Shown in pieces: positions 19,589 through 30,161 of a DNA stretch of 64,000 nucleotides. Origin of the DNA: Anaerolineae bacterium (GTDB lineage: Bacteria > Chloroflexota > Anaerolineae > Aggregatilineales > JAFGMM01); the NCBI GenBank assembly GCA_027494055.1, contig JAOSJO010000023.1:617446-681445 (forward strand), in the 5' to 3' direction. Position numbers and translations under genes: made by a program. Position 1 is the first letter of the stretch. Each line of letters opens with the position of its first letter. The notes below the pieces were generated by a model. The model was not told where the DNA came from. It was given only the letters and a program-made list of their open reading frames with translations, and did not search any database.

Positions 19589-21868
19589 ATGATTATCGAG
19601 CGCAATCTATCCCCTTACATCATCTTTGTCGAGGAGAGCATTGCGGCAGCAGTCAATAAGATCGTGGACAATCGGAACACGGTCATCTGCGCGGTAGACG
19701 CTGCTGGTGTGATGGAGGGGCTATTCACAAATGGCGACTTCTTGCGTTGGTTGGTGCGCCAGCAGGTTCTGGACCTGAACCAGCCGCTTGCTGCGATACT
19801 CAACCGCGATTTCATCTATGCCGCCGAGGACGACAGCCCCGATCGCATCCGCGCGCTGCTCGACAAAGTGAACTTCGTGCCCCTGCTCGACAATCAGCGC
19901 CGGCTGGTGGCCATTGCGCGCCGGCGCGATCGGAGCATCAAGATCGGTCCGTTCGTGATTGACGACGACTCACCGACATTCATCATTGCCGAGATCGGCA
20001 TCAACCACAACGGGAGCCTTGACCTGGCCAAGCGCCTCATTGAGCATGCGGTTGAGGCCGGCGCCGACTGCGCGAAACTCCAGATGCGAAGCCTCTCGGC
20101 GCTCTACCAGAATCGGGGTGACCCCAATGATGCGAGCGAGAATCTTGGCTCGCAATACACCCTCGACCTGCTCACACGCTTTAACTTGAGCCAGGAGGAG
20201 ATGTTCGAGGCATTCGATTACTGCAAATCGCTGGGCATCTTCCCGCTCTGCACCGCCTGGGACCTGGAGAGCCTTGAGGCGCTCGAGGCGTACGGCCTTC
20301 AGGCCTACAAGGTGGCTTCGGCGGACATGACCAACCACGAACTCCTGAGGGCGCTCGCGTGCACCGGCAAGCCCTTGATCTGCTCCACCGGTATGTCAGA
20401 CGAGGAGGAGATTGTCCAGACTGCGAAGCTGCTCCGGTCCCTGGGCGCACAGTACGTCCTGTTGCACTGCAATGCCACCTACCCCGCTCCGTTCAAAGAC
20501 GTAAACCTTCGCTACATGGACCGGTTGCGTGAGATTGGCGAATGTCCAGTCGGTTACAGTGGGCATGAGCGTGGGTATCATGTGCCGGTGGCGGCGGTCG
20601 CGCGTGGCGCGAAGGTCATCGAGAAACACATCACAGTCGACCGTAGCATGGAGGGCAACGATCACAAGGTGAGCCTCCTGCCGGATGAGTTCAGGGATAT
20701 GGTTGACGCGATCCGCCAGCTTGAGGAAGCGCTCGGCTCAGGCACAGAGCGCCGTGTGACCCCTGGCGAACGCATCAACCGCGCCACGCTTGCCAAGAGT
20801 CTTGTGATCAACTGCGCCCTGGAACCCGGCGAGGTTATCACTGAGGCGATGATTGAGGTAAGAAGCCCTGGTCGCGGCCTCCAGCCTAACCGCAAGCACG
20901 AGCTGGTGGGGCGTCGCGCCAAGCGCCGTTTCCGTCCGGGTGATTTCTTCTTTCCTGGCGATCTGGGGACCGACTCGGTGCAGCCCCGCCCCTATGCTTT
21001 CAAGCGTCCCTGGGGGATACCTGTGCGCTATTATGATTACAGGACCATGATGGAAGGCACGAACCCAGATTTTCTCGAGTTTCACCTCAGTTATAAGGAC
21101 ATGGACCTGAACCTGCACCAGTTCTTCGATTGCACCTATGATCTGGCCCTGACCGTTCATAGCCCTGATCTGTTCGCCGGTGACCATCTCCTGAACCTGG
21201 CGGCCGAGGATGAGAGCTACCGTCAGCGGTCAATTGCAGAGGTGCAGCGCGTCATTGAGATTACGCGCGAGCTGAAGACATACTTCGCGCGCGCTACCAG
21301 GCCGTTTGTTATCATCAGCATGGGTGGGTTTAGTCGTGACGGGCTGTTGCCGGCCTCAGCCCGACCATCGATGTACGCGCGCATTGCCGACAGCCTGTCC
21401 AAACTTGACGCGGACGGCGTGGAGCTGATCGCGCAGACACTTCCACCGTTTCCCTGGTATTTTGGTGGGCAGCTCTACCTAAACCTGTTCGTGGATCCAA
21501 CGGATACGGTCGCGTTCAGCCGCGAGTATGGCTACCGACTGTGCTTTGACGTGTCGCATTCCAAGTTGGCGTGCAATCACTTCCATTGGTCTTTCTCGGA
21601 ATTCGTACAATACGCAGGGTCTCATATCGCACATATGCACCTTGCGGACGCTCGAGGACTGGACGATGAAGGCCTGCAGATTGGTGAGGGTGATGTCGAT
21701 TTCCCGGCGTTGGCGGCGCAATTAGAACGCCTTGCCCCTCATGCGTGGTTCATTCCTGAAATCTGGCAGGGGCACGAGAACGGCGGCGAGGAATTCTGGA
21801 TTGCACTGGAGCGGTTGGAGAAATGGTTTGGGGAAGGATATGGAGGACCAATGAGTCATGTGCAGTAA
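19589..21868 (+). CDS. neuB: Nonulosonate synthase fusion: CBS pair - NeuB - SAF - TIM-barrel sugar isomerase-like
   Basis: Intact protein of 759 residues. Residues 1-110 are a CBS pair (IVDNRNTVICAVDAAGVMEGL, VNFVPLLDNQRRLVAIAR). Residues ~125-400 are the NeuB barrel that condenses phosphoenolpyruvate with a hexosamine: FIIAEIGINHNGSLDLA, CAKLQMRS, PLICSTGMSDEEEI, LLHCNATYPAPFKDVNL, GYSGHE and EKHITVDRSMEGNDH. Residues ~410-470 are an antifreeze-like SAF domain (RSLGRGLQP-like RSPGRGLQPNRKHELVGRRA). Residues ~480-759 resemble an AP-endonuclease-2 sugar isomerase barrel (CFDVSHSKLACNHFHW, HMHLADARG, GEGDVDFPAL). The fusion suggests precursor formation, condensation and regulation in one chain. 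Confidence 0.92.
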   Translation: MIIERNLSPYIIFVEESIAAAVNKIVDNRNTVICAVDAAGVMEGLFTNGDFLRWLVRQQVLDLNQPLAAILNRDFIYAAEDDSPDRIRALLDKVNFVPLLDNQRRLVAIARRRDRSIKIGPFVIDDDSPTFIIAEIGINHNGSLDLAKRLIEHAVEAGADCAKLQMRSLSALYQNRGDPNDASENLGSQYTLDLLTRFNLSQEEMFEAFDYCKSLGIFPLCTAWDLESLEALEAYGLQAYKVASADMTNHELLRALACTGKPLICSTGMSDEEEIVQTAKLLRSLGAQYVLLHCNATYPAPFKDVNLRYMDRLREIGECPVGYSGHERGYHVPVAAVARGAKVIEKHITVDRSMEGNDHKVSLLPDEFRDMVDAIRQLEEALGSGTERRVTPGERINRATLAKSLVINCALEPGEVITEAMIEVRSPGRGLQPNRKHELVGRRAKRRFRPGDFFFPGDLGTDSVQPRPYAFKRPWGIPVRYYDYRTMMEGTNPDFLEFHLSYKDMDLNLHQFFDCTYDLALTVHSPDLFAGDHLLNLAAEDESYRQRSIAEVQRVIEITRELKTYFARATRPFVIISMGGFSRDGLLPASARPSMYARIADSLSKLDADGVELIAQTLPPFPWYFGGQLYLNLFVDPTDTVAFSREYGYRLCFDVSHSKLACNHFHWSFSEFVQYAGSHIAHMHLADARGLDDEGLQIGEGDVDFPALAAQLERLAPHAWFIPEIWQGHENGGEEFWIALERLEKWFGEGYGGPMSHVQ

Positions 21869-22940
21869 TCCCATTTTCGTTGTAGGGTATATGCATTCTG
21901 GCACAACTATGTTAGTCAATATTCTAGGGGAACACCCTGATGTGTGGCGAGTGAAGGGGGAAACGCGGTTCTTTAGCCACGCACCGCTGTATCGGTTACG
22001 CTATCCCAATCTGGAAAACGACGATACACTCCGCGACCTAATCCATACATTGGCTTCGGGCATAAAGTGGTCTGGGGCTGACATGGTAAGAGATGAGACT
22101 GGCATTAAAAGAGATCAATTGGATGCCATTTTCGACTCTGTGAAGCTTACGCGGGAATACGCCACGGTGTTCCGGGCAGTGTTTGACCATATGTCGCGAA
22201 GCGCAGGTTGTGCTCGTTGGACAGAAAAAACACCCACTCATATCTTCCATATTTCTGAGATTCTTGAAGCCATCCCGGATGCCTATTTTGTGGAGATTGT
22301 CCGCGACCCTAGGGATGTTCTGGCGTCGAAAAAGACACGGCGCGCTTCCATCTGGACTACCGAGCGCTATACCTCAACTCAACGGCCCATGAAAGCACTG
22401 GCATTAGCCTATGACCCGTTCTGGGATTACTCTGTCGTGGAAATCGGCCATTCGAGCGGGACTGAAAGCACATGAGGAACACCCTGATCGGATCATCACC
22501 GTTCGGTACGAAGATCTTGCCGTTCATCCTAAGGTGGAGATAAGCCGAATTTGCGACTTTCTGCGGTTGTCATTCAACGAAACTATGCTTAGTGTTCCGC
22601 GCGGCATCCCGGCTAACTGGTCCGAAGCGTCCCAAGTCGATCGGGGTATATCAAAGACATCCGTTGGTCGTTGGCATTCGACGCTTACCCCAGGGAAACC
22701 GCGATTTGTCAATGGGTTACCACTAATGAGATTGGTGCGTTAGGTTACATGATCCAACCGATCGGAGCCAGTCGCCTGTTCCAAGCCACCCCACTACTAG
22801 CTCGCAGTAGCCTTGAACTGATTCCGACGATTATATCGGCGCTGGCGCCTTGGTGGGTCCAGGTTTCTCTATGCAATTCTCAAGGGTTACGCAATTCGAC
22901 TTCGGCATTTGATGCGAAGCTGATTGGCCCGCTGAGGTAG
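21858..22940 (+). CDS. Sulfotransferase family protein (frameshifted)
   Basis: Transfers sulfate from PAPS to a sugar or other acceptor. The start overlaps the neuB end by 11 bases. The 5'-phosphosulfate loop is visible as FVVGYMHSGTTMLVNIL near residue 7, and the 3'-phosphate-binding part as FVEIVRDPRDVLASKKTRR near 140. The frame shifts near 22440, continuing with DRIITVRYEDLAVHPKVEI and ISKTSVGRWHSTLTPG, and again near 22690, after which an unrecognised tail runs to 22940. About 355 residues after correction. It suggests that the surface glycan is sulfated. Confidence 0.8.
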
Positions 22941-24402
22941 ATGGATACCACATTGAGGGATTCTGATCCTGAGAACCATCGCAGGCCGCATCTCATATTG
23001 TTGGTGCCGCGCGGGGAGGCTGTCCGCAACTTCCTTTATTCCGATACTCTGCCGCTGCTGAGCGAGAACGCCCGCGTGACACTGCTCTCGGTCATCCATG
23101 ACGCACACTTCCGGGAACGCTTCGAGCCGCACGTCGACGCGATTCTGCCATTAAAGCACTATCCCGCGTCTCAGGCGACGAATTACATACACATGCTGGT
23201 TCATGAAGCGCACTTCGACTGGCTGGGGAGCCAGGTTGCGGAGAATCGGTGGGAGGTGAGGTTGCATGGGGCGCGTACTCCCATGGGAAGGGTCAAGGTT
23301 CGCTTAGAACGAGCCTTCCTTGGTCTGTTCGCCAATCGCCAGATTATCGAAGCCCTGGTCAAACTGGAGCGGCGTCTCCACCTGCTCAGCCCCGGTGCGG
23401 ATGCCTTCCACAAGCTGTTCTCCGAACTCAAACCCGATCTCGTTTTCAATACTTCACACATTCATGGACAAGAGGCACACCTCCCGGTAAAGGTGGCCCA
23501 CGATATGGGTATCCCTACGGTTGGCTTCATCTTTTCGTGGGATAACCTTACTTCGCGCAGCCGCATTTTCGAGCCGTACGACTATTACCTTGTGTGGCAT
23601 CAGAAGATGCGTGATCAGCTTGTCTCAATCTATCCAAACATCCAGCCCGAAAATGTTCTTGTCACCGGAACACCACAGTTCGACTTCCACTTCAAGCCAG
23701 AGTACTGGTTAGCACGCGAGGCGCTTTGCCAGCGCATTGGCGTTGATCCAAGTAGGCCGTTCGTGCTCTACACCGCCGGCATCGACAGGCACTTCCCTGA
23801 AGAGCACCGCACAGTCGAGCTGATCATCCGTCTGCTGCGTGAAATGGACGTCACTCCCCAAACCGCAACTGGTCGTGCGCACCTACATCAAGGGCATCAG
23901 CCCGGAGATGGGGGCTCTATCCGAGCGTAACCTCCCCGATGTGGTGTTTCCGCCTATGTTGTGGGACCCTGAATGGCTTATGCCGCACGAAGATGACCTA
24001 ACGCTGTACACGAACCTACTTCGCCACGCGAGTCTGGGCATCAACGCGGCCTCTACCGTCTCGCTTGAGTTGCTTATGCACGACAAGCCAGTGATCAACC
24101 TGGACTTTGATCCTCCAGGGAGCAACCTCCCCTCTGCTCTGGGCTACCATCGTCACATTATCTTCGATCATTACCACCCGGTCGCTGAGAGCGGCGCGGT
24201 TATGGTGGCGCGGTCGCCTGATGACATGCGTGCCACGCTGCAACGAGGGCTGAGTATGCCCGAAGCTGATAGCAGTGTGAGGAGGCAGTTCATCCAGGAC
24301 TTATTTGACCAGCGACTGGATGGATGTGCCGGGCAGCGGGTGGCGGAGGGATTGCTGGACTTGGCAACGAGAGCTTCAACACATAAGGCTGAAAGCGTAT
24401 GA
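22941..24402 (+). CDS. GT-B-fold glycan biosynthesis protein (one frameshift)
   Basis: About 485 residues. The first ORF has RRPHLILLVPRGEAVRNFLYS, KPDLVFNTSHIHGQEAHLPV and GIPTVGFIFSWDNLTSRSRI, then VLVTGTPQFDFHF. The frame shifts at about 23855 in a run of four C; the second part has VVRTYIKGISPEM, LLRHASLGINAASTVSLELL and DKPVINLDFDPPG. The pattern of a donor domain with 'asle' and 'N-x-D-x-D' segments resembles CDP-glycerol transferases and UDP-GlcNAc 2-epimerases, so a GT-B transferase is likely. The exact reaction is unknown. It starts directly after the sulfotransferase stop and overlaps the next gene by four bases. Confidence 0.7.
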
Positions 24403-25211
24403 AAAGCAATGTGACGACTCAGCTCATGCACCATCTGTACTACTCGCCTTGGTCGAAGAGGATCGTGCGACGTTTGGCGCGGTCTCGCAAACCCGGAAGC
24501 GTGGTGAAGATCCCGTTTGGTGCACTTCGGCACAATCTCTGGCCGATTGGCGCGAATCAGCCCTCATGTTTTTGGCTAGGCATCTACGAACTCGCAGTAC
24601 AAGAAGTCCTTGTGGATTATCTGAAGCCACGCCAAGTGTTCTACGATATTGGGGCCAATTGTGGATTTTTCTCGCTTCTCGGAGCTCAACAAGTCACGCA
24701 GCAAGGACAGGTCTTTGCATTCGAACCCGATACAGATTGCCTGAGCGCTCTGCATACATCCATTGACATTAACCACATTGAACATGTTCATGTAATCGCA
24801 CAAGCAGTATCAAATTGCAGTGGACGGGCTGCATTTGTCAAGGGGAACAGCGCTTCCACTTCGCGATTGATTTCGAGCATGGATGAGATCGATGCGAAGA
24901 ATACCCTTAGCAACGTAATGACAACCACCCTGGACGAGTTTATACAGTTGCATCCAGCACCGGACATCATCAAGATTGACATAGAGGGTGCTGAAGTCCA
25001 AGCCCTAGAAGGTGCTCAGTCGCTCATGGATGGACCTTCTCCTCCAATATGGTTAGTAGAAACGCACGGCCCTGAGTGCAAACGCTTTGTGACGGATACA
25101 CTCTGCAAAGCAAATTACACAGTTTTGGAGATTGAGGAGTCAACGTTACTGAGTCGCCGTAACCATCACCTTCTGGGGTTACCGTTGGGCAGTACTCCTG
25201 GGAAGCATTAG
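24399..25211 (+). CDS. FkbM-family methyltransferase
   Basis: SAM-dependent O-methyltransferase of 270 residues, intact. The SAM site is FYDIGANCGFFSLLGAQ near residue 80, followed by FAFEPDTDCL and the family hallmark DIIKIDIEGAEVQALEGA near 190. FkbM proteins methylate hydroxyl groups of sugars or of other small acceptors; in this cluster a sugar of the repeat unit is most likely. It overlaps the preceding gene by ATGA, indicating translational coupling. Base composition is lower in GC than the exporter genes. Confidence 0.92.
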   Translation: MKSNVTTQLMHHLYYSPWSKRIVRRLARSRKPGSVVKIPFGALRHNLWPIGANQPSCFWLGIYELAVQEVLVDYLKPRQVFYDIGANCGFFSLLGAQQVTQQGQVFAFEPDTDCLSALHTSIDINHIEHVHVIAQAVSNCSGRAAFVKGNSASTSRLISSMDEIDAKNTLSNVMTTTLDEFIQLHPAPDIIKIDIEGAEVQALEGAQSLMDGPSPPIWLVETHGPECKRFVTDTLCKANYTVLEIEESTLLSRRNHHLLGLPLGSTPGKH

Positions 25212-25216
25212 TATTC

Positions 25217-26470
25217 ATGAAAACAAGACTATTGATCATCTCTCATGTCCTGCCCTTTCCCGGACAGTCCGGCCAACAGATGCGGGTGCGCAATAAACTG
25301 CTGGCGTTCAAGCCAGATTTCGAGATCACGTTTCTCACCTTTGCACAGCCAGCTCAGATCGAGAGCACGCGTGAGAGCCTCGTACCCTATGTCGATCATT
25401 CCATAGTCATGCCGGCGCGAAGTTCCCATCGCCTGTTGGCCCGTCTTATGCGCGCAGTATACGGTGAGGCATACGTGCTGGCGACGGGTCTGAAGCCGTC
25501 GAACCTTTTCATCGGCGAAAGAGAGCTTTCGCCCAGGCGCATCGCTGCCCACTGCACGCCGACCGATTACGACATTGTACTATTCGAGTATTGGCACGCG
25601 CACAGGAGCTTAGAGGTCTTCCAACGTCACGGAATTCCATGTGTACTTGATATGCACGACCTGCTCTGGCAGTCATGGGACCGACAGCTCTCCACGCACC
25701 CGCTGCCATGGCGTCGTTTGTTGCGTGGGCGGCTTGTGGATGCATACAGGCGCCATGAGGAAGCAGCCTGGCAGCAATTCGATATCCTGATTGCTATCAG
25801 TGAAGGTGAAGCCGAGGTTGTGCGCCAAGTTGTGCATGATAAGCCCGTTATCTTGGCGCCAATGGGTATTGATCTAGGCAAATGGGCTTACAATTGGATT
25901 CCAGCAGAACCGCCTCGTTTGGGTTTCTATGGCAGCCTGGGCGGGAGTCGTTTTAATCAAGAGAGTGTCATGCGTTGTGTTAAAGCGATCATGCCGCGGG
26001 TATGGGCGGAATGCCCAGATAGCGAATTCTGGATTGTAGGCGCGAACCCGCCGCCCGAGATCAAAGCCCTGGAGGCCGACAGCCGGATACACGTCACGGG
26101 GTTTGTCTCTGATGTGGCCGAGGTGCTGAAGACTATGACCGCGGTATTGTGCCCATGGACCGGCACCTATGGCTTCCGCAGCCGCATCATTGAGGTAATG
26201 GCGCTCGGCGTTCCGGTGATCGCGACGCCCGATGCTGTGTACGGCATGGGCATGGACGAGCGTGGTTTATTCCTTGGGGAAACAGACAAGGATATGGTAG
26301 CGTGCGGTTTGAAGTTACTTCAGAAGCCTCAGGTAGCCATGAAACTGAGCCGATTAGCTCGTCAACAAATCGAAGACAAGTTCGGGTTTGAAGCGACCTA
26401 CGGCCATCTTGCACGTGTTCTGCACGGCGCCTGTATCGAAGGTCAATCGGTCACAAGTCGATGCGTCTAG
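25217..26470 (+). CDS. Glycosyltransferase family 4 protein
   Basis: Retaining GT-B transferase of 417 residues, intact. The N-terminal domain starts LLIISHVLPFPGQSGQQMR, and the C-terminal donor domain has APMGIDLGKW, PRLGFYGSLGG, FWIVGANPPPEIKALE, RIHVTGFVSDVAEVL and RSRIIEVMALGVPVIATP, which carries the E-x7-E type region. It overlaps the next gene by ten bases. The start is ATG 25217, five bases after the FkbM stop. Donor and acceptor unknown. Confidence 0.92.
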   Translation: MKTRLLIISHVLPFPGQSGQQMRVRNKLLAFKPDFEITFLTFAQPAQIESTRESLVPYVDHSIVMPARSSHRLLARLMRAVYGEAYVLATGLKPSNLFIGERELSPRRIAAHCTPTDYDIVLFEYWHAHRSLEVFQRHGIPCVLDMHDLLWQSWDRQLSTHPLPWRRLLRGRLVDAYRRHEEAAWQQFDILIAISEGEAEVVRQVVHDKPVILAPMGIDLGKWAYNWIPAEPPRLGFYGSLGGSRFNQESVMRCVKAIMPRVWAECPDSEFWIVGANPPPEIKALEADSRIHVTGFVSDVAEVLKTMTAVLCPWTGTYGFRSRIIEVMALGVPVIATPDAVYGMGMDERGLFLGETDKDMVACGLKLLQKPQVAMKLSRLARQQIEDKFGFEATYGHLARVLHGACIEGQSVTSRCV

Positions 26471-27627
26471 TCGTTGTATCTCATAAGCCTTGTTGGCGGT
26501 CGCATGGGTCACCCTCTGGCTATGCCACCGACGGTGGTTTTCCGTTCCAGATGCGCGCCCTGTCGGAGTTATTCGATGAGACAGTTCTGGTCGTGCCCTG
26601 CATCGGTCCTTCTGATCGGCGTGGTGAGATTCCACTGGTTGGCCACAATCTATCCATTGCGCAGCTCACGATGCCCTGGGGCACAGGGATATGGCGCAAG
26701 ATCGGGTTCCCGCTCTGGCTGTTGCGCTCCTCTACCAGCATGGTCCACGAGATTCTTCGCGCAGATGCCGTACATACCCCAGTGCCCGGCGACATTGGGA
26801 CAATTGGTATCTTTCTGGCGGTTGTGTTTCGCAAACGGCTCTTCGTGCGCCACTGCGGGAACTGGCTGGTCCAACGGACATACATGGAGCGCATCCTTAA
26901 ATGGATTATGGAACGGCTTGCCGGCGGTCGGAATGTCATGCTGGCAACTGGTGGTGCGCCGGACCCACCATCACCGCGCAATCCGCATATCCATTGGATC
27001 TTCTCTACGACCCTCAGCCATGAGGAGCTTAGTTCTTGTGGGTACCCGCGTAGCCCAAAACCATCGGGAGAAATACGATTGATCATGGTTGGCCGCCAAG
27101 AGTGGAACAAAGGTACGAGCATATTGATCGAGAGTCTGCCGATTTTATTCAACCGTTTCCCCAAGACCGTTTTGGACGTCGTAGGTGATGGTACGGCTTT
27201 GCCCACATTCAGGAAGCTCGCGGGAGACCTTGGTATTCTAGACAAAGTTGTCTTTCATGGAAGAGTGACACACGATACCGTGATGCAATTGCTTCGACGG
27301 GCTGATATCTTCTGCTTCCCTACAGCAGCTTCGGAAGGCTTTCCTAAGGCGGTGCTTGAAGCGCTCGCCTGCGGTCTACCTGTTATCACCACCAATGTCT
27401 CGGTGCTGCCACAGTTGGTGGGCCAGGGCTGTGGTCTGCTTTTGGATGACCGGACATCCGAAGCTATTGCCCGCGCGGTCTGCCTAATAAGCGAAGACCC
27501 TACAAGATATCACGACATGTCGGCATGTGCCCTGGCGACGGCCAAGTCTTACTCGCTGGAAAGGTGGCGTGACGTGATTGGAGACCACCTGCACACGGCG
27601 TGGGGACCGCTGAAATCCCATGCTTGA
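26461..27627 (+). CDS. Glycosyltransferase family 4 protein
   Basis: 388 residues, intact. The donor domain shows IRLIMVGRQEWNKGTSILI, VLDVVGDGTALPTFRKL, VVFHGRVTHDTVMQLLRRAD and FCFPTAASEGFPKAVLEAL (E-x7-E motif), then GLPVITTNVSVLPQLV. The N-terminal acceptor domain starts RLVVVSHKPCWRSHG. It overlaps its neighbours on both sides, so it is part of a tightly packed operon. It probably adds one residue of the repeat unit; the sugar is unknown. Confidence 0.92.
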   Translation: MRLVVVSHKPCWRSHGSPSGYATDGGFPFQMRALSELFDETVLVVPCIGPSDRRGEIPLVGHNLSIAQLTMPWGTGIWRKIGFPLWLLRSSTSMVHEILRADAVHTPVPGDIGTIGIFLAVVFRKRLFVRHCGNWLVQRTYMERILKWIMERLAGGRNVMLATGGAPDPPSPRNPHIHWIFSTTLSHEELSSCGYPRSPKPSGEIRLIMVGRQEWNKGTSILIESLPILFNRFPKTVLDVVGDGTALPTFRKLAGDLGILDKVVFHGRVTHDTVMQLLRRADIFCFPTAASEGFPKAVLEALACGLPVITTNVSVLPQLVGQGCGLLLDDRTSEAIARAVCLISEDPTRYHDMSACALATAKSYSLERWRDVIGDHLHTAWGPLKSHA

Positions 27628-28720
27628 TCCCAGCGCATTGAGAGTCTGTTTCGTGGCCGGCACCCTAGGGCTTGGAGGGCCGAGCGCCAACTGTTTTACC
27701 TTGTGCGGAGCCTAACCGAGCAAGGAGTGATGTGCTATGTATTCAGTCTCACGCGAGGCGAACCCTACGAAGCAAGTATTCGCGCGTTGGGTGTGCCCGT
27801 AATCTGGGTTGGGCAACAGGCAATTCGGATCGTGCGTCTCTGGCGCATCTTTACAGAGATCCGGCGGTGGAAGCCAACCATCATCCAAAGCGCGCACTCA
27901 TATGTCAATCTGTATGTCACTCTGGTCGCCCGGCTCACGGGCCGCCCAGGCATCGGCGCGATCCGTACTGACGCTGCGCAAGCACAGCACGCTCTGGGTT
28001 ATCTCGGTCGGCTCAGCATATCGATGCCTTCGGCCTTGATTGCCAACTCATCGCAGGCTATCAGAACGCTTGAGGAGTCGGGATTGCGCCGTTCACCGTC
28101 ATTTCTGCTCGAAAACGTAGTCGATACCGATTTGTTCAAGCCCTTACCGTACAATGCTGCGAGGTCTGATGTGGTGGTCCTGGCCGTCGGAAGGTTACAC
28201 CCACTGAAGAGGCATGATTTATTTCTGGAGGTCATGGCGCGGATCACCAGGTTTGCGCCGCAGACTCGGGCGCGTATCGTGGGTGGAGGCCCCCTAGAAG
28301 AGGAACTGCAGGCACTAGCAGCTCGCTCGGAAAATCGAGGCAACGGTCTCATTCGTGGGTGCAAATGCCCAATCTGACATGGCCAGTGTCTATCAGGAGG
28401 CTGATATACTCCTACACACTGCGGATTATGAGGGCATGCCAAATGTCATCATGGAAGCCATGGCCTGTGGCTTGCCTGTCGTGAGCACACGCGCAGGAGC
28501 CGCTCCTGATCTTGTCGACGACGGGGTGACGGGGTTCTTGGCCGACATTGGCGACGTCGACGCCCTCACAGAGCTCACGCTTCGCCTGATCCGGGAACCA
28601 CGACTGCGTCGCCAAATGGGTGATGCAGCCCGGAGTCGTGTCGTATCTAGGTACTCACTGGCATCTCTCAGTGAGAAGGTAATGAGCATCTATGGGCGCA
28701 TACTGGCCAAGAGTTGTTGA
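27620..28720 (+). CDS. Glycosyltransferase family 4 protein (two frameshifts)
   Basis: About 366 residues. The start ATG 27620 overlaps the previous stop. The first 20 codons read LRVCFVAGTLGLGG; a shift in a run of G near 27676 is needed to continue as AERQLFYLVRSLTEQG, the standard GT4 N-terminal motif. The main ORF then has VLAVGRLHPLKRHDLFLEVM and RARIVGGGPLEEELQAL. A second shift near 28355 leads to MASVYQEADILLHTADYEGMP and NVIMEAMACGLPVVSTRAGAA, which holds the E-x7-E motif. Both breaks look like base-calling errors. Confidence 0.85.
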
Positions 28721-28737
28721 AGCACACGGCTGGTAGG

Positions 28738-30145
28738 ATGAAAGACGACGGTTCGATTCTATCACAGCGCTCGTTTTCTGAGACGCCTCACGATGACATG
28801 GCGTGGGCGGCCAACCCCGAGTCCAGTCTGGCCCCGTGGCTACTGCTTGTTGCGGCGCATGTACCCTTTGGGTTTGGCGCTGGCGAATGTTCCGCAGCTC
28901 GGAATTCCGATTGGCTGGCTTGTGTTCGTAGTGGCGATGATCAATGGCTTGTTTGGATCCAAGAACACCACTTTCATGTCAATGACAATGGCATATCTCG
29001 CCACGAGCGAAGTGCTTTGGCGCATGCTAGATCTGTCGCCTTGGATTCCCCATGAGGGAGGTAAATATGCGTTGATTGTACTTGCGGCCATTGGAATCAT
29101 GCGACGGTACAGGACTATCCAGGACTGGCCGGCTCTGCCATTTCTGATGTTGTTATCACTACTCCCCTCTTTGGCGATGCTCCTCGGCCGGGATTTGTCT
29201 TTCCTGCGTGAGGAGGTCATAGGTTCACTCGCAGGCCCAGTTGCGCTGGCCCTATGTGCGATCTATTTCAATGGGTTGCGTTTCCCGAAGCCGGCACTCA
29301 CGCGCCTGGCACTTGTCCTCATCGCCCCAATTGTCAGTATCGCGACGATCATGGTCCTGAATCTTTTGCAGACTTCGGCGGCAGGGACCCTCTACTTTGG
29401 CCGGAGTTCTTCAAGCCTTGCTGCAGCCGGATTTGGCCCCAATCAGGTATCCAATACAGTTGCGTTGGGGGCGCTTTTCTGCTGGTTGTTGCTCCATCAT
29501 TTAGGAAACCGCAGATTGGCATGGGTCATGAGCGGAATCCTTTTCGTTTCTTTCGCGGGTCTGGGGATCATCACCTTCTCGAGAGGCGGGGTCTACACTC
29601 TGGTAATCAGCATTGTCGGCACACTCTTTATTGTCCCCGACGAGCGGAAATCGAGCCAGTTGGTGCGTAATATACTCCTGTTTGCCCTCTTCGCATTCGC
29701 TTTTCTCACGGTCTTGTGGCCACAGATTGACGAGCTGACTGCTGGCGCTGCGGCAGTTCGCTACGCTGATACCGACACTTCAGTTCGTCTTGGTATCATG
29801 CGTGTAGAAATTGAGTTATGGCTTGATCACCCACTCTTAGGAGTGGGGCCGGGAATGAGTAGAGATGCAATCCGAGCGTCCGGCTTTGGCGCATCGTCCC
29901 ACACAGAGTTCACACGTCTTCTGGCTGAACATGGTATCTTCGGCGTCATAAACTTGATTCTGCTAATTGCGGGTTTTCTTCACACGTACCGACGCGCGGC
30001 AAGCTGGCGCGCACGGATGTGCGTCGTGGCATGTCTCCTGTATGTTGTCGGATACATGGTGCAGGCTGCCACGCGTACTGCCGCGCCGGCCTTCATATTC
30101 GGGCTTACCTGGGCCTCGTTATTCTGGGAAGCGGATTCGACTTGA
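28738..30145 (+). CDS. O-antigen ligase/polymerase-like membrane protein (Wzy_C domain; one frameshift)
   Basis: Integral membrane protein of about 468 residues with ten or more helices. The likely start is ATG 28738 (MKDDGSILSQRS); the frame then reads APWLLLVAAH and shifts by one base near 28860 to YPLGLALANVPQLGIPIGWL. The rest to 30145 is intact. The periplasmic loop contains IMRVEIELWLDHPLLGVGPG, the conserved Wzy_C segment with the H-P-L-x-G-x-G-x-G motif, followed by SSHTEFTRLLAEHGIFG. Such proteins join glycan units or ligate a finished glycan to an acceptor. Confidence 0.88.
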
Positions 30146-30161
30146 GGAGTATCACCTTCAC

